From an uncultured Clostridia bacterium (GTDB taxonomy: Bacteria > Bacillota > Clostridia > Christensenellales > UBA1242): a stretch of DNA of 38,034 bases. Every line of letters starts with the position of its first letter. Position 1 is the first letter of the stretch. The stretch is taken from contig CALVJJ010000002.1 of the NCBI GenBank assembly GCA_944332185.1, positions 1 to 38,034 on the forward strand, given 5' to 3'. The position numbers were made by a program, and so were the translations under genes. Below the pieces are notes generated by a model. The model was not told the DNA's origin, searched no databases, and saw only the letters and a program-made list of their open reading frames with translations. Below, one piece after another: positions 25,583 to 36,082 of this stretch.

Positions 25583-28108
25583 TTATTCTTCATCGCCTTC
25601 AATATCAAAAGATAATTCTTTTTCTATTTCTGCTTTGCCTTCTGCACTTTCTTCTGGAACTTCTAACTCGTCTTCTTTTGGAGCGATTGCCACACAAACA
25701 ATCTTTGCTTGGTCTTTTAACTTCATGATACGAACACCTTTGGTATTTCTTCCAATTAAAGAAATTTCGCTCGCATTGATACGAATGGTTGTTCCATCAT
25801 CTGCGATGATCATGACATCATCATCAAGGGTGACTTGTTTTAAGTTGACAAGGTTACCTGTGACTTCATTGAATATTCCGGCTTTGACACCTTTTCCTCC
25901 TCTGCCTTGGACCTTATACTCATCGGCATTCGATAGTTTTCCGTACCCGTATTCACTTACCGTCAACATATAATGATCTGGTTTTACGACAGACATATCG
26001 ACAATGGTTTCCCCTTCGTCCATATCCATGGATTTTACCCCTTGGGTATCACGTCCAAGTGGACGAACAGTGGTTTCACTAAAGCGAATACATTTTCCTT
26101 CACTACTTGCCATAATGACTTCATCTTGTCCACTGGTACGATAGACAGCAATAAGCTCATCTTCTGGAAGTAATCTTATAGCAATCTTACCGTTTTTATT
26201 GATACGTGCGAATTCTTCAACTTTGGTTTTCTTAATAAGTCCTTTTTTCGTAGCCATGATCAAATTGCCATTTTCGTAGTTGTTCATTGGAATAATGGTA
26301 CTAATTCTTTCATCTTGTTCTAGGCTAAGGAGATTGACCATTGCTCTGCCTTTGGCTTGTTTGTTGGCTTCTGGTACTTCATAAGCTTTTAGAGTATACA
26401 CTTTTCCTTTGGTACTAAAGCACAACAAGTCATCATGACTATTGGTGACAAATAAAGATTCTACAAAATCTTCTTCTTTGGTTTTCAGTGTCACTACACC
26501 TACTCCACCACGATGTTGAGCTTTGTATTCACTCGCACTGATACGTTTGATATAGCCACCATGGGTAAGACTGATGACTACTGTTTCTTTTTCAATAAGG
26601 TCAGCAATATCAATATCTCCATAATCCAGTGAAATTTCACTCTTTCGATCACAGCCATATTTATTGGCTATTTCTTGCAAATCTGTTTTGATAATTTGAT
26701 AGATTTTCCCTTCGTCTGCAAGAATAGATTCTAGTTCAGCAACCAGTGCTTTGACATTTGCTAGTTCTTCTTTGATCTTCTCAATTTCTAGACCGGTAAG
26801 TCTTTGCAATCTCATATCTAGAATAGCTTGTGCTTGCACTTCATCGAGCGTAAACCTTGTGGTAAGTTTTGCAATCGCATCTTGTTTGTCACTACTTTCT
26901 TTGATGGTTTGAATGACTTCATCAATACTTGCAATGGCAATGGCAAGACCTTCTAAAATATGCAATCTTTGTTTTGCTTTTTCTAGGTCAAATTCTGTTC
27001 GGCGCACAATGACTTCTTTTTGGAAAGCAATGTAGCTCGTAATGATTTCTTTCAAGTTACATACTTTTGGTGTGCCATCAACTAGACAAAGCATGATAGC
27101 TCCAAAACTGACTTGTAATTGGGTATGTTTGTATAGAGCATTGAGTACGACTTGTGGATTGGCATCTCTTTTTAGATCTAGTACCAATCTCATACCTTCT
27201 CTATCAGACTCATCTTTGATATAACTAATCCCTTCCATTTTTTTGGATTTTACTTGATCAGCAATTTGTTCGATGAGTTTTTGTTTGATGACTTGGTAAG
27301 GTATTTCGGTAATCACGATACGATGTCTATTTTGCCCGAATTCTTCTATCTCTGCTCGTCCACGAATGAGAAAACTTCCCTTTCCTGTGCGATATGCTTT
27401 TTTGATCCCACTTCTGCCCATAATAATGCCTTTTGTTGGAAAATCTGGGGCAGGAATATAACTAATCAATTCTTCTATATCAATATCAGGATTGTCAATG
27501 GTAGCAATCACAGCATTGATAACTTCTCGTAAGTTGTGTGGTGGAATATTGGTAGCCATACCGACAGCAATTCCGTCACTACCGTTGACAAGCAAGTTTG
27601 GAAATCTTCCTGGTAATACTGTTGGTTGCATTTCTGTTCCATCAAAATTAGGGTAAAAGTCTACGGTGTTTTTATCAATATCGCGTAGCATTTCACTTGC
27701 AATTTTGGAAAGTCTTGCTTCGGTATAACGCATTGCAGCAGCTGGATCTCCATCAATACTTCCAAAGTTACCATGTCCATCTACCAATGGGCAGTTGATA
27801 GAAAAGTCTTGTGCTAGTCTTACCAATGCCTCATAAATAGAACTATCTCCATGTGGGTGATATTTACCCATACAGTCCCCAACAATTCTGGCACACTTTT
27901 TAAAACCTTTGTCGTTGGTAAGTCCAAGTTCTCCCATAGAGTAAATAATACGTCTATGCACTGGTTTTAATCCATCTCTTACATCTGGTATCGCACGGCT
28001 AACATTGACAGCCATTGCATAGGATATAAAAGATCTTTCCATATCTTGTTTGATAGGAATACGTTTTAATCTTTCTTCTATTGTTTCATTGTTCGTATTT
28101 TGTTCCAT
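25583..28108 (-). CDS. gyrA: DNA gyrase subunit A
   Basis: An 841-aa breakage-reunion subunit of DNA gyrase. The quinolone region [14 protein letters not shown] has Ser and Glu at the usual Gram-positive positions, so no resistance change is seen. The catalytic Tyr lies in [10 protein letters not shown] (about residue 123). The C-terminal pinwheel carries the gyrase-specific GyrA box (QGRGGKG, about residue 736), which distinguishes it from topoisomerase IV ParC. The tail ends in a strongly acidic stretch. It is 18 nt after gyrB in a two-gene operon. Confidence 0.97.
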   Translation of the reverse strand: MEQNTNNETIEERLKRIPIKQDMERSFISYAMAVNVSRAIPDVRDGLKPVHRRIIYSMGELGLTNDKGFKKCARIVGDCMGKYHPHGDSSIYEALVRLAQDFSINCPLVDGHGNFGSIDGDPAAAMRYTEARLSKIASEMLRDIDKNTVDFYPNFDGTEMQPTVLPGRFPNLLVNGSDGIAVGMATNIPPHNLREVINAVIATIDNPDIDIEELISYIPAPDFPTKGIIMGRSGIKKAYRTGKGSFLIRGRAEIEEFGQNRHRIVITEIPYQVIKQKLIEQIADQVKSKKMEGISYIKDESDREGMRLVLDLKRDANPQVVLNALYKHTQLQVSFGAIMLCLVDGTPKVCNLKEIITSYIAFQKEVIVRRTEFDLEKAKQRLHILEGLAIAIASIDEVIQTIKESSDKQDAIAKLTTRFTLDEVQAQAILDMRLQRLTGLEIEKIKEELANVKALVAELESILADEGKIYQIIKTDLQEIANKYGCDRKSEISLDYGDIDIADLIEKETVVISLTHGGYIKRISASEYKAQHRGGVGVVTLKTKEEDFVESLFVTNSHDDLLCFSTKGKVYTLKAYEVPEANKQAKGRAMVNLLSLEQDERISTIIPMNNYENGNLIMATKKGLIKKTKVEEFARINKNGKIAIRLLPEDELIAVYRTSGQDEVIMASSEGKCIRFSETTVRPLGRDTQGVKSMDMDEGETIVDMSVVKPDHYMLTVSEYGYGKLSNADEYKVQGRGGKGVKAGIFNEVTGNLVNLKQVTLDDDVMIIADDGTTIRINASEISLIGRNTKGVRIMKLKDQAKIVCVAIAPKEDELEVPEESAEGKAEIEKELSFDIEGDEE

Positions 28109-28126
28109 GATCTTTTTCTCCTATTT

Positions 28127-30082
<1,956 letters not shown>

Positions 30083-30205
30083 TTATCTCTACCTAAAACC
30101 CTTAAAATAGTATCTAGAAGCGAAACAAATGATTTTTATGCAAGAATATACTATTTTGTATTTGTTTGGGCTATAGACGGCAAAAATACACTTTAATCTA
30201 GACAT

Positions 30206-30234
30206 AGTATACCACATCTTTTTTTGCATGGCAA
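30206..30234 (-). promoter_or_regulatory. SigA-type promoter of gyrB-gyrA
   Basis: On the minus strand TTGCCA (30229-30234), a 17-nt spacer and TATACT (30206-30211). The leader would be about 150 nt. Confidence 0.6.
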
Positions 30235-30286
30235 ACATTTTGCTAAAAATATAGAATATTATTATATAATATATATTTACAAATCG

Positions 30287-30348
30287 TGGGTTCCTATGCT
30301 ACTTAAGATATCACGGCATTCTCACCGTTTTCTTATAGATATCACCCA
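30287..30348. other. Nested three-part stem-loop, possible structured RNA
   Basis: TGGGT (30287-30291) pairs with ACCCA (30344-30348), GATATC (30307-30312) with GATATC (30338-30343) and ACGG (30313-30316) with CCGT (30325-30328), closing an 8-nt loop. The middle and inner stems touch on the left, and the middle and outer stems touch on the right. I do not recognise a known RNA family and cannot tell the strand. Confidence 0.35.
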
Positions 30349-31490
30349 GAATCTAGTGGATCTCAAAGGAAAGGGACTTCATGTTTTTTAGTTCTAGTGT
30401 GGATACCTTGTGACAATCTTATATTTTTCCCTATTATATTTTTTCTTCATCGTAGCTTTTTCTATCTTTTTTTGTTTGTACCATCATTTTTCCCAATATA
30501 TTCTTATCATACTAAATCTATCATCTACTTTCCTACCTCTTCCTAAGTAGTTGCCCTATTCTTACTAAAAACTTAAGAGTCAAACAAATGAAGCACTAAA
30601 AAATAATAGACACTCCTTACCTTTTCGTTTTTTCTCAACCACTGTGGTAGATTATATTTCCCAAGTCTCTGTTTGATCGAAAGCTAGACCATATCTTTTT
30701 TTCTTAGTCTCTTTATAAATTATCTTGTAGAGCAGGTACTTTTCTATACCAAGTACTTTTCTATACATCACTTTTCTTTTTAAAACAAACAAAAACTATA
30801 TACTAGTATTCCTTGCTTGTACTTCGTCCCTTACACGATTGTTTCCTTTTTCTATTTTTTCCTTTCCCAATCTTTTTTGCCTAATACTTACCTAGTAGGA
30901 TTTTTTAAGTTTGGCTAGCACTAAGTTTTTCAAGTTGAATACGTATTGGCGCTCCCTAGCACTTTTTATACTCTACTTACCCAGTATGGATCAATCTATG
31001 AAAGTATTAAGATAAGAATAGAAAAGTCCATAGAAAAAACCTATTGTCTTTTTCCCCTTTCTCTTCTCTTTCTATATGATTTGCTCCTTCCTTTTTTGGG
31101 GTATTTTTTTCTATATTTTGCTACAAATAAAAAAGTAGTTTTGCTCTAGAGTTTATGATATTTTTTTAAAAAATTTTTTCTTTTTTTATTATTTAAAAAA
31201 TGGACTATATAAAGGGATTTTTTTATATTTTTTAGATACAGATTTTTTTAATGATTATACTGTAATTCTTTCCCTTACCACTCCCCTACAACTTATCTAT
31301 TTTTTTAGTATTTTTTAAAAAAGTCATGCCGATATTTTCCCTAGTTTTTTTTGTTACGATGGCAAGATTGTATGATGTGATAGAGTGTCTTATGCTCCAT
31401 ACCTGTTGCTACCATTTACGAACATCGCCTTCTACTGTTACCCCGATCAACAAAAGAGCACTTGATTTTTGCAAAAAAAATAGTCGAAAA
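30349..31490. other. Gene-free AT-rich region between gyrB and the DnaA-box cluster
   Basis: No credible gene; the open frames here lack ribosome sites and look like chance. The plus strand is strikingly T-rich in places (31130-31330). A 14-nt motif GTACTTTTCTATAC is repeated with small change near 30737-30770. dnaA, dnaN and recF, which usually occupy this place, are absent. Confidence 0.6.
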
Positions 31491-31491
31491 T

Positions 31492-31850
31492 TTATCCACC
31501 AAAGTAGTTGTCCACACCAAAATTCGACAAATGTGGACAAGTTTCCACTATTTACGCACAAGTTTTCCACAATTAAAAATCTATATTTTGTGTTTATTTT
31601 TGAAAAAATATCCATCAAAAATACAAGATGTTGTGTTTTAAAAAGGTTATCCACTTATCCACAGCTATTATAATGATGATAATGATGTGAATAATAAATA
31701 ATTTATATCCTAACTGGGGGCAAAAAGCTGCTAAAAATCAAACATAAAAATATCACTTTTTTGCCTTTATTACGTGTTTTTTTATAATATTATATTATAT
31801 ATAATTTTATATATAAATATATATAAATATAAAATAAATATTTATGCATA
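31492..31850. other. Probable chromosomal replication origin (oriC)
   Basis: A cluster of DnaA boxes: TTATCCACC 31492-31500, TTGTCCACA 31508-31516, its complement at 31532-31540, TTTTCCACA 31563-31571, TTATCCACT 31647-31655 and the perfect TTATCCACA 31655-31663; TTACGCACA at 31552-31560 is weaker. A trinucleotide-rich stretch (31672-31687) follows the perfect box, then an almost pure AT stretch (about 31786-31850) that could be the unwinding element. It lies between divergent gyrB and rpmH, as in many Bacillota origins, but with no dnaA beside it. Confidence 0.8.
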
Positions 31851-32113
31851 CGCGCATATATGTATTTGAAAATTTATGCATAAAAATGTATGAAAAATCA
31901 GGAGATAAAATACCCTTTAATTTTTATAAAAAATTAAGGGAAAAAAGTAACTGTCTTATCGCAAAAGTATCTAGTGTGTATTTATGCAAAATACGCTATA
32001 TACGAAAGGAACTAAAAAGCAAATAATCCCAAAAAGATAGGAATTGTGATAGCACAGAAATCTTATGCTCAAACATGAAAAATACAAAAAAACAAAAATA
32101 TCAGCAAAAGCAA
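31851..32113. other. AT-rich intergenic stretch with a hairpin before rpmH
   Basis: No credible gene. A long AT hairpin lies at about 31913-31940 (CCCTTTAATTTTT with AAAAATTAAGGG). The motif TTTATGCATA occurs twice (near 31842 and 31874). Confidence 0.5.
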
Positions 32114-32142
32114 TTGACAAAGCGTTATTTTTTAGATATAAT
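32114..32142 (+). promoter_or_regulatory. Perfect-consensus promoter of rpmH
   Basis: TTGACA (32114-32119), 17 nt, TATAAT (32137-32142): an exact match to the housekeeping consensus. The start would be near 32149, giving a leader of about 100 nt. Confidence 0.9.
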
Positions 32143-32250
32143 GGTAGCGCTATTTTAGGGATACATTCCAATGCATGAAATACTAGTACAATCATGCTTG
32201 GGTTTTGAAGCGTATTCTATCTAGATAAAATACCAAAAGGAGAAGTAATC

Positions 32251-32385
32251 ATGAAAAGAACTTATCAACCTAAGAAAAAACATAGAGTAAAAGTTCATGG
32301 TTTTAGAGCTCGTATGAGAACGAAAGGTGGCAAAAACGTTCTAAAAAGAAGAAGAAACCGTGGTAGAAAAAGACTTGCTCAATAA
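32251..32385 (+). CDS. rpmH: 50S ribosomal protein L34
   Basis: A 44-aa, very basic protein ([20 protein letters not shown] opening, ending RKRLAQ) with the invariant L34 pattern; it is a component of the large ribosomal subunit. AAAAGGAG precedes the ATG by 6 nt. It is transcribed away from the DnaA-box region. Unlike most bacteria, rnpA does not follow: a terminator comes immediately after the stop and the next gene is on the other strand. Confidence 0.98.
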   Translation: MKRTYQPKKKHRVKVHGFRARMRTKGGKNVLKRRRNRGRKRLAQ

Positions 32386-32403
32386 GAGTGGTCTTTTTTT
32401 TTG

Positions 32404-32441
32404 CATAAAAAAACCATACCCATAAGGTATGGCTATTTTTT
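32404..32441. terminator. Shared bidirectional terminator between rpmH and the NDK-like gene
   Basis: CCATACC (32414-32420) pairs with GGTATGG (32426-32432) across 5 nt, with A run to the left and T run to the right. It ends the convergent rpmH and minus-strand transcripts. Confidence 0.85.
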
Positions 32442-33394
32442 TAGTTATTTTCCACTTCTTGATAAGGCAAAACATTACGATTTGCATAGTAAGTTATCAA
32501 CTCTTTTTGTAGTTGTAGCATATCTTTTGTAAAGGTAAGATAGTTCTTATCTCCCATAAAGCTTGGATTTTCAAAACGTTTGTCTTGTAAAAGTCTACAA
32601 AAACGTTCTACTAGGAAAGTATTAGAGATTTTTGCCCCAACAAGTTCCATGTCTTTCTTATAATTTTCAAAAGCAAAACGGAAATGTTCGTATTGTTTTC
32701 TAGTAGGAGAAGAACTTACAGGATTGGTTAAATTTAAAATTTCTGTAATTTCTGGTTCATAAATAATACGACTTGCAACTTTTCCTTTGAAGTTTCCTTC
32801 AAAAGTATCTTCAAAAACACGTTCTAGTTCTAGATCAGCTTCTGCTTTGCTTGCAGAGTAGTGAACGGTGTTTAAGGTTTTCATGGTTTCTGGATCAACA
32901 CCTTCTAATTGATTGGTCATAATCCCACGCATTGTTTTTTGAGCTTTGGCATAATTTTGATAAGCACGTACATACAAATCTTCTTTGCTTATTTCTTCGT
33001 GATGTTTTTTTGCATCTTTTGTTGTTTTTTCTTGAATGGCATCAAAACTAATAAAAGTAGGTCCAATAATTGTTTCACGGAATTCTTCACAAGTCATTGG
33101 GACACATTGCCCTTGTTCGTTATAGGTAAGTGGCAATTCTACATCAATGGCTGTGACAATTTGACCTTCTAGTAAATTGACCATATCTTGATAAATTGCT
33201 GGACGACCTTCTTTAAGATCAGCATAATGCAATTCCAAAAATTCTTTGGTAAGAACTAGATAACGCATACGATCAAAACGGCACCCTTTTTTCTGCAAAT
33301 AATGCATGACTTCATATTTTAGTAATTGTCCGTTTTCTAAACTATCTGGTTTGATAAAAAGCAAACCTCTTTTTCTTTCCATGGATTGTTCCAT
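32441..33394 (-). CDS. Nucleoside-diphosphate-kinase-like protein with insertion and C-terminal extension
   Basis: A 317-aa protein; classical NDKs have about 130-150. Residues 9-85 match the NDK start: FIKPD (Lys15 as catalytic-pocket Lys12), then HYADLKEGRPAIYQDMVNLL. FRETIIGPT (105-113) gives the Arg88 and Thr94 equivalents, MRG (155-157) the Arg105, and N175-T-V-H178-Y-S the Asn115 and phosphohistidine His118; the following EADLELERVF matches the last helix. Between Thr113 and Arg156 there are 42 residues instead of about 10, and residues 195-317 form an unrecognised helical extension. It probably phosphorylates nucleoside diphosphates or a related ligand; the change may have altered its role. 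It has a consensus promoter and its own terminator. Confidence 0.7.
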   Translation of the reverse strand: MEQSMERKRGLLFIKPDSLENGQLLKYEVMHYLQKKGCRFDRMRYLVLTKEFLELHYADLKEGRPAIYQDMVNLLEGQIVTAIDVELPLTYNEQGQCVPMTCEEFRETIIGPTFISFDAIQEKTTKDAKKHHEEISKEDLYVRAYQNYAKAQKTMRGIMTNQLEGVDPETMKTLNTVHYSASKAEADLELERVFEDTFEGNFKGKVASRIIYEPEITEILNLTNPVSSSPTRKQYEHFRFAFENYKKDMELVGAKISNTFLVERFCRLLQDKRFENPSFMGDKNYLTFTKDMLQLQKELITYYANRNVLPYQEVENN

Positions 33395-33436
33395 ATATAT
33401 TCTCCTTTAGTCAATAAGTTAGTGTTTACTGTAAGT

Positions 33437-33465
33437 ATTATACAAGTCCCAGAGTATAATGTCAA
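33437..33465 (-). promoter_or_regulatory. Perfect-consensus promoter of the NDK-like gene
   Basis: On the minus strand TTGACA (33460-33465), 17 nt, TATAAT (33437-33442). The start lies about 37 nt before the ATG at 33394, whose ribosome site is AAAGGAG. Confidence 0.9.
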
Positions 33466-33690
33466 TATGCAAAATAGAAATTCCTTATCTTTTGTCAAAA
33501 AGCATAAGTGACAAATATAGTCTAGGTGCATTTTCTTTAAAAATCCTGATTATGTATGATATTCCATTCTGTAAAAGTATATGTTTTTGACAATATAAGT
33601 GTGTTACATGGTACTTTTTGACAGAAACTACCATATTATATGTATGAAACTATCTTTTTTTGTGTAAAACCGTATTTTATATACTGTTAT
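33466..33690. other. Intergenic region without a gene
   Basis: Nothing coding is supported. Several TTGACA-like boxes occur on the plus strand (near 33587 and 33619) without well placed -10 boxes. Confidence 0.5.
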
Positions 33691-33718
33691 TTGACAATAC
33701 ATAAGATAAGAATATAAC
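33691..33718 (+). promoter_or_regulatory. Orphan plus-strand promoter, possible small RNA
   Basis: TTGACA (33691-33696), 16 nt, TATAAC (33713-33718). The only thing downstream before the minus-strand gene is the hairpin at 33752-33784, so it would make a transcript of about 70-80 nt with no convincing reading frame. Confidence 0.35.
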
Positions 33719-33751
33719 AATAAGATCTTAATATAATGGAAAGACAAAATA

Positions 33752-33784
33752 AAAGACTTTATCTAGTTCTTAGATAAAGTCTTT
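33752..33784. terminator. Perfect 14-bp hairpin, likely terminator
   Basis: 33752-33765 and 33771-33784 are exact reverse complements with a 5-nt loop. On the minus strand TTTTATTTT follows, so it can end the transcript of the gene whose stop is at 33898, about 113 nt upstream. On the plus strand CAATCGTTTTT follows. Confidence 0.65.
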
Positions 33785-33897
33785 CAATCGTTTTTATGAT
33801 AAAAGTGAAATATGGTAGAAACTAACACATATTGAATATGAAAAAATAAAATATGATTTTTTTTTAGAGTCAATAATATTACAAAAATATTTTAGGT

Positions 33898-35559
33898 TTA
33901 TCGAATAATTTTAATATTCCAAAACCATGGAGTAGAAACACATTTTCCAGAAAGGGTAACGATGATCATAAAAATTTTTGTGACAGTAGTTAAGATCAAT
34001 AAGATCCAACCAATGATACTTAAAGCAAGCAAAAGTCCTTGTGTCACTAATACAGAACTGGTGATCATAGCTCCACATACAATACAAACAATACCTATGA
34101 TATCTACTATATTGATGAGTAGACCTTCATTGGCACTGTGTCTGACAAATTGACTTTTTGGTTTGAAAAGTAGTGGAATAAAGAAAAGTAGATAAGCAAG
34201 CCATGCCCATTTTTTTGTTTCAGCAATATCTGTTGGGACAAATTTTTTCTTTTGTTTTGGTTGTACCGTTTCTACGGATATGACTTCACCATACAGATCA
34301 TCATCTGCAATGGAGTCAGTATTTGGTGTAGAAGAATTACCATTTTCTACCGTTTTAGATACAGATGGTGTTGCTGGTTTTTGATAGGTTGATGTAGTAT
34401 TGGTAGGTTTTTTGTCAAAAACAGTATAATCTTTGTAATTTTGAGTTGGTATAGAGGTAACACCTTCTGTGGTAGATCCTTTTGTATAAGGATTGGTATC
34501 TATCGAAGTATAAGAAGTATCATTCCATTCGTAGGTATCAGTATCTTCTTGTTTTCTAAGATCTACCCTAGAAAATGGCACACCTTCTAATGCATTCGTA
34601 TTGTCTTTTGCTGTAAGATTTTGTTGATCCTTCATTCTTTCATCATCAGTAACATCTTCGATGGTGTTTAGATCATAACGCATATCATATTTGGAAAATG
34701 GTAGTGGCTTAATAGATGTGTTTTTTGTAGCATGAAAGATAGAATCTTTTATGGACTTATCTTTTTCTAAAGATAAAGTATCTGTATGGTTTTCTTTTTC
34801 TGTATGTAAGGTATTTATAGAGGGATTACTGATAGAGTCCAATAAAGAAACTAAATTGTATTTGTGAAGCAAATTTTGTTTTGATTTTGTAGCATTTACT
34901 TTTTTCGCATCTTCTTTTTCAAACAATTTTCTGAGTTCACTAGCATAAGGGTTAGCTGGTTGGGTAAGATAAGTTGGTTGCTTTTTGGCGATGATATTGA
35001 CTTCTGGTTTTGGTTTTTCAAAATGAGTCAATTCTTTTATTTTTTTGATACTACTAAGTAAGCTATTCATATCTTGTTTTTCTTTTTCAATAGTTGATAA
35101 AGCAATCTCGGTATCTTTTTGTGATGGATTAGGTGCAACGAATTTTGATTTTTTAGGTTGTGTTTTTTCTGTTGGTGCCTGAATATTTTTAGCAATATCT
35201 CCCACTTGATAACTATCTTGTCCCATTGTTTGTGTATCTATAGGATCGGTCAAAGAGTTTTCTTTTTGACTTATTTTTTCTGCAGATGGACGGGATTGAT
35301 TTTGTAAAGAATCTTCTTTGATAGGTGCGTGACTACGCAAGCCATATTCTTTGACTTCATCTTGTGTAATAGGTTGATCTATTGTAGACAAATTTTTTGA
35401 TGTAGAAGTATCTACTTTTGTTGTGTTAGTCATAGATGGCACAAAAGATTCCTCATCAATGAATTCCTGTACTTTGGTATTTTTATTGGTTTTAATTGTG
35501 ACAGGATCTCCTTTGATGCCTAATTTTTTGATCATTGGTCTAACTACTTTATAATCCAT
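33898..35559 (-). CDS. Long disordered protein with a C-terminal DUF4870/Tic20-like membrane domain
   Basis: A 553-aa protein. Residues 1-~435 are polar, rich in Lys, Thr, Ser, Asp and Asn and low in hydrophobics, so mostly disordered, with scattered short motifs such as LPFSKYDMRYDL and VPFSRVDLRK that look like a repeated short element. The C-terminal ~110 residues hold about three helices opening KKWAWLAYLLFFIPLLF and then SQFVRHSANEGL, matching the DUF4870 pattern in which a helix is followed by F-x-R-x-H-A-N-x-G. No signal peptide, so the long tail is probably cytosolic. Function unknown. AGGAG lies 8 nt before the ATG. Confidence 0.7.
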   Translation of the reverse strand: MDYKVVRPMIKKLGIKGDPVTIKTNKNTKVQEFIDEESFVPSMTNTTKVDTSTSKNLSTIDQPITQDEVKEYGLRSHAPIKEDSLQNQSRPSAEKISQKENSLTDPIDTQTMGQDSYQVGDIAKNIQAPTEKTQPKKSKFVAPNPSQKDTEIALSTIEKEKQDMNSLLSSIKKIKELTHFEKPKPEVNIIAKKQPTYLTQPANPYASELRKLFEKEDAKKVNATKSKQNLLHKYNLVSLLDSISNPSINTLHTEKENHTDTLSLEKDKSIKDSIFHATKNTSIKPLPFSKYDMRYDLNTIEDVTDDERMKDQQNLTAKDNTNALEGVPFSRVDLRKQEDTDTYEWNDTSYTSIDTNPYTKGSTTEGVTSIPTQNYKDYTVFDKKPTNTTSTYQKPATPSVSKTVENGNSSTPNTDSIADDDLYGEVISVETVQPKQKKKFVPTDIAETKKWAWLAYLLFFIPLLFKPKSQFVRHSANEGLLINIVDIIGIVCIVCGAMITSSVLVTQGLLLALSIIGWILLILTTVTKIFMIIVTLSGKCVSTPWFWNIKIIR

Positions 35560-35575
35560 TTTTATCTCCTATTTT

Positions 35576-35603
35576 GTTATACATAAATTTCCCCAAATAA
35601 CAA
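35576..35603 (-). promoter_or_regulatory. Candidate promoter of the disordered membrane-protein gene
   Basis: On the minus strand TTGTTA (35598-35603), 16 nt, TATAAC (35576-35581). The start would lie about 10 nt before the ATG, just reaching the AGGAG ribosome site. Confidence 0.45.
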
Positions 35604-35743
35604 AAAATATAGATATATATTGTTACCTTATTGATAGGTCATACTTTGTCATGGTTCTAGTATTGTGTGTAAAGAAGAATCTTATACACCAATACATCTA
35701 GAATACTTACCTATATTGTACAATAAAAAGGGGGTTTTACAAA

Positions 35744-35872
35744 ATGTTTTACGATATTAAAAAAAATAAAATGTTATTTTCTACACCAAACTGTGTACGT
35801 TGTGGTATGCCATTATCTTATAAAGATGACGACATAAGTCATACTTGTACAACCTGTAAGTGTATCAAATAA
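35744..35872 (+). CDS. Zinc-ribbon microprotein (42 aa)
   Basis: A 42-aa protein on the plus strand. It contains CVRCG (Cys17, Cys20) and CTTCKC (Cys35, Cys38, Cys40), a two-knuckle CxxC...CxxC arrangement typical of rubredoxin-like or treble-clef zinc ribbons. AAAAAGGGGG lies about 9 nt before the ATG. Small zinc ribbons often act as protein-protein or nucleic-acid-binding modules, but I recognise no family. It lies alone between two minus-strand genes and is too short for most gene finders. Confidence 0.6.
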   Translation: MFYDIKKNKMLFSTPNCVRCGMPLSYKDDDISHTCTTCKCIK

Positions 35873-35954
35873 CATCATCAAGTATTTTTGTATTTTGTTT
35901 TTTGTGCTTTACTACGTGGTATGATTTTCTTTTTTATGATCATACGGTAATGCT

Positions 35955-36058
35955 CTATATTATATATAGTATATAGTATATATAATAATATTATATTGTA
36001 GTATATAGTATACTACATACTATCTATATTATATATACTATATCATTATATATAAATA
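35955..36058. repeat. Near-pure AT stretch with many overlapping palindromes
   Basis: About 100 bp made almost only of TATA-type repeats (TATATAGTATATAG and similar), able to form several alternative cruciforms. It lies just past the mnmG stop on the minus strand. No clear terminator stem with a U run is visible, so this may serve as the transcript end. Confidence 0.6.
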
Positions 36059-36082
36059 GACAAAGCTAGAAAAAGCAACAAT

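Noticed and set aside
30946-31149. 67-aa hydrophobic plus-strand frame
   Set aside because: Starts at a TTG without ribosome site; hydrophobicity simply follows from T-rich sequence.
31326-31673. 115-aa plus-strand open frame across the DnaA boxes, and an 81-aa frame on the other strand
   Set aside because: Neither has a ribosome site, both are explained by the box cluster sequence, and their residues show no protein-like pattern.
31844-32026. 60-aa plus-strand frame before rpmH
   Set aside because: Extreme AT content, no ribosome site, and it lies in AT-hairpin sequence.
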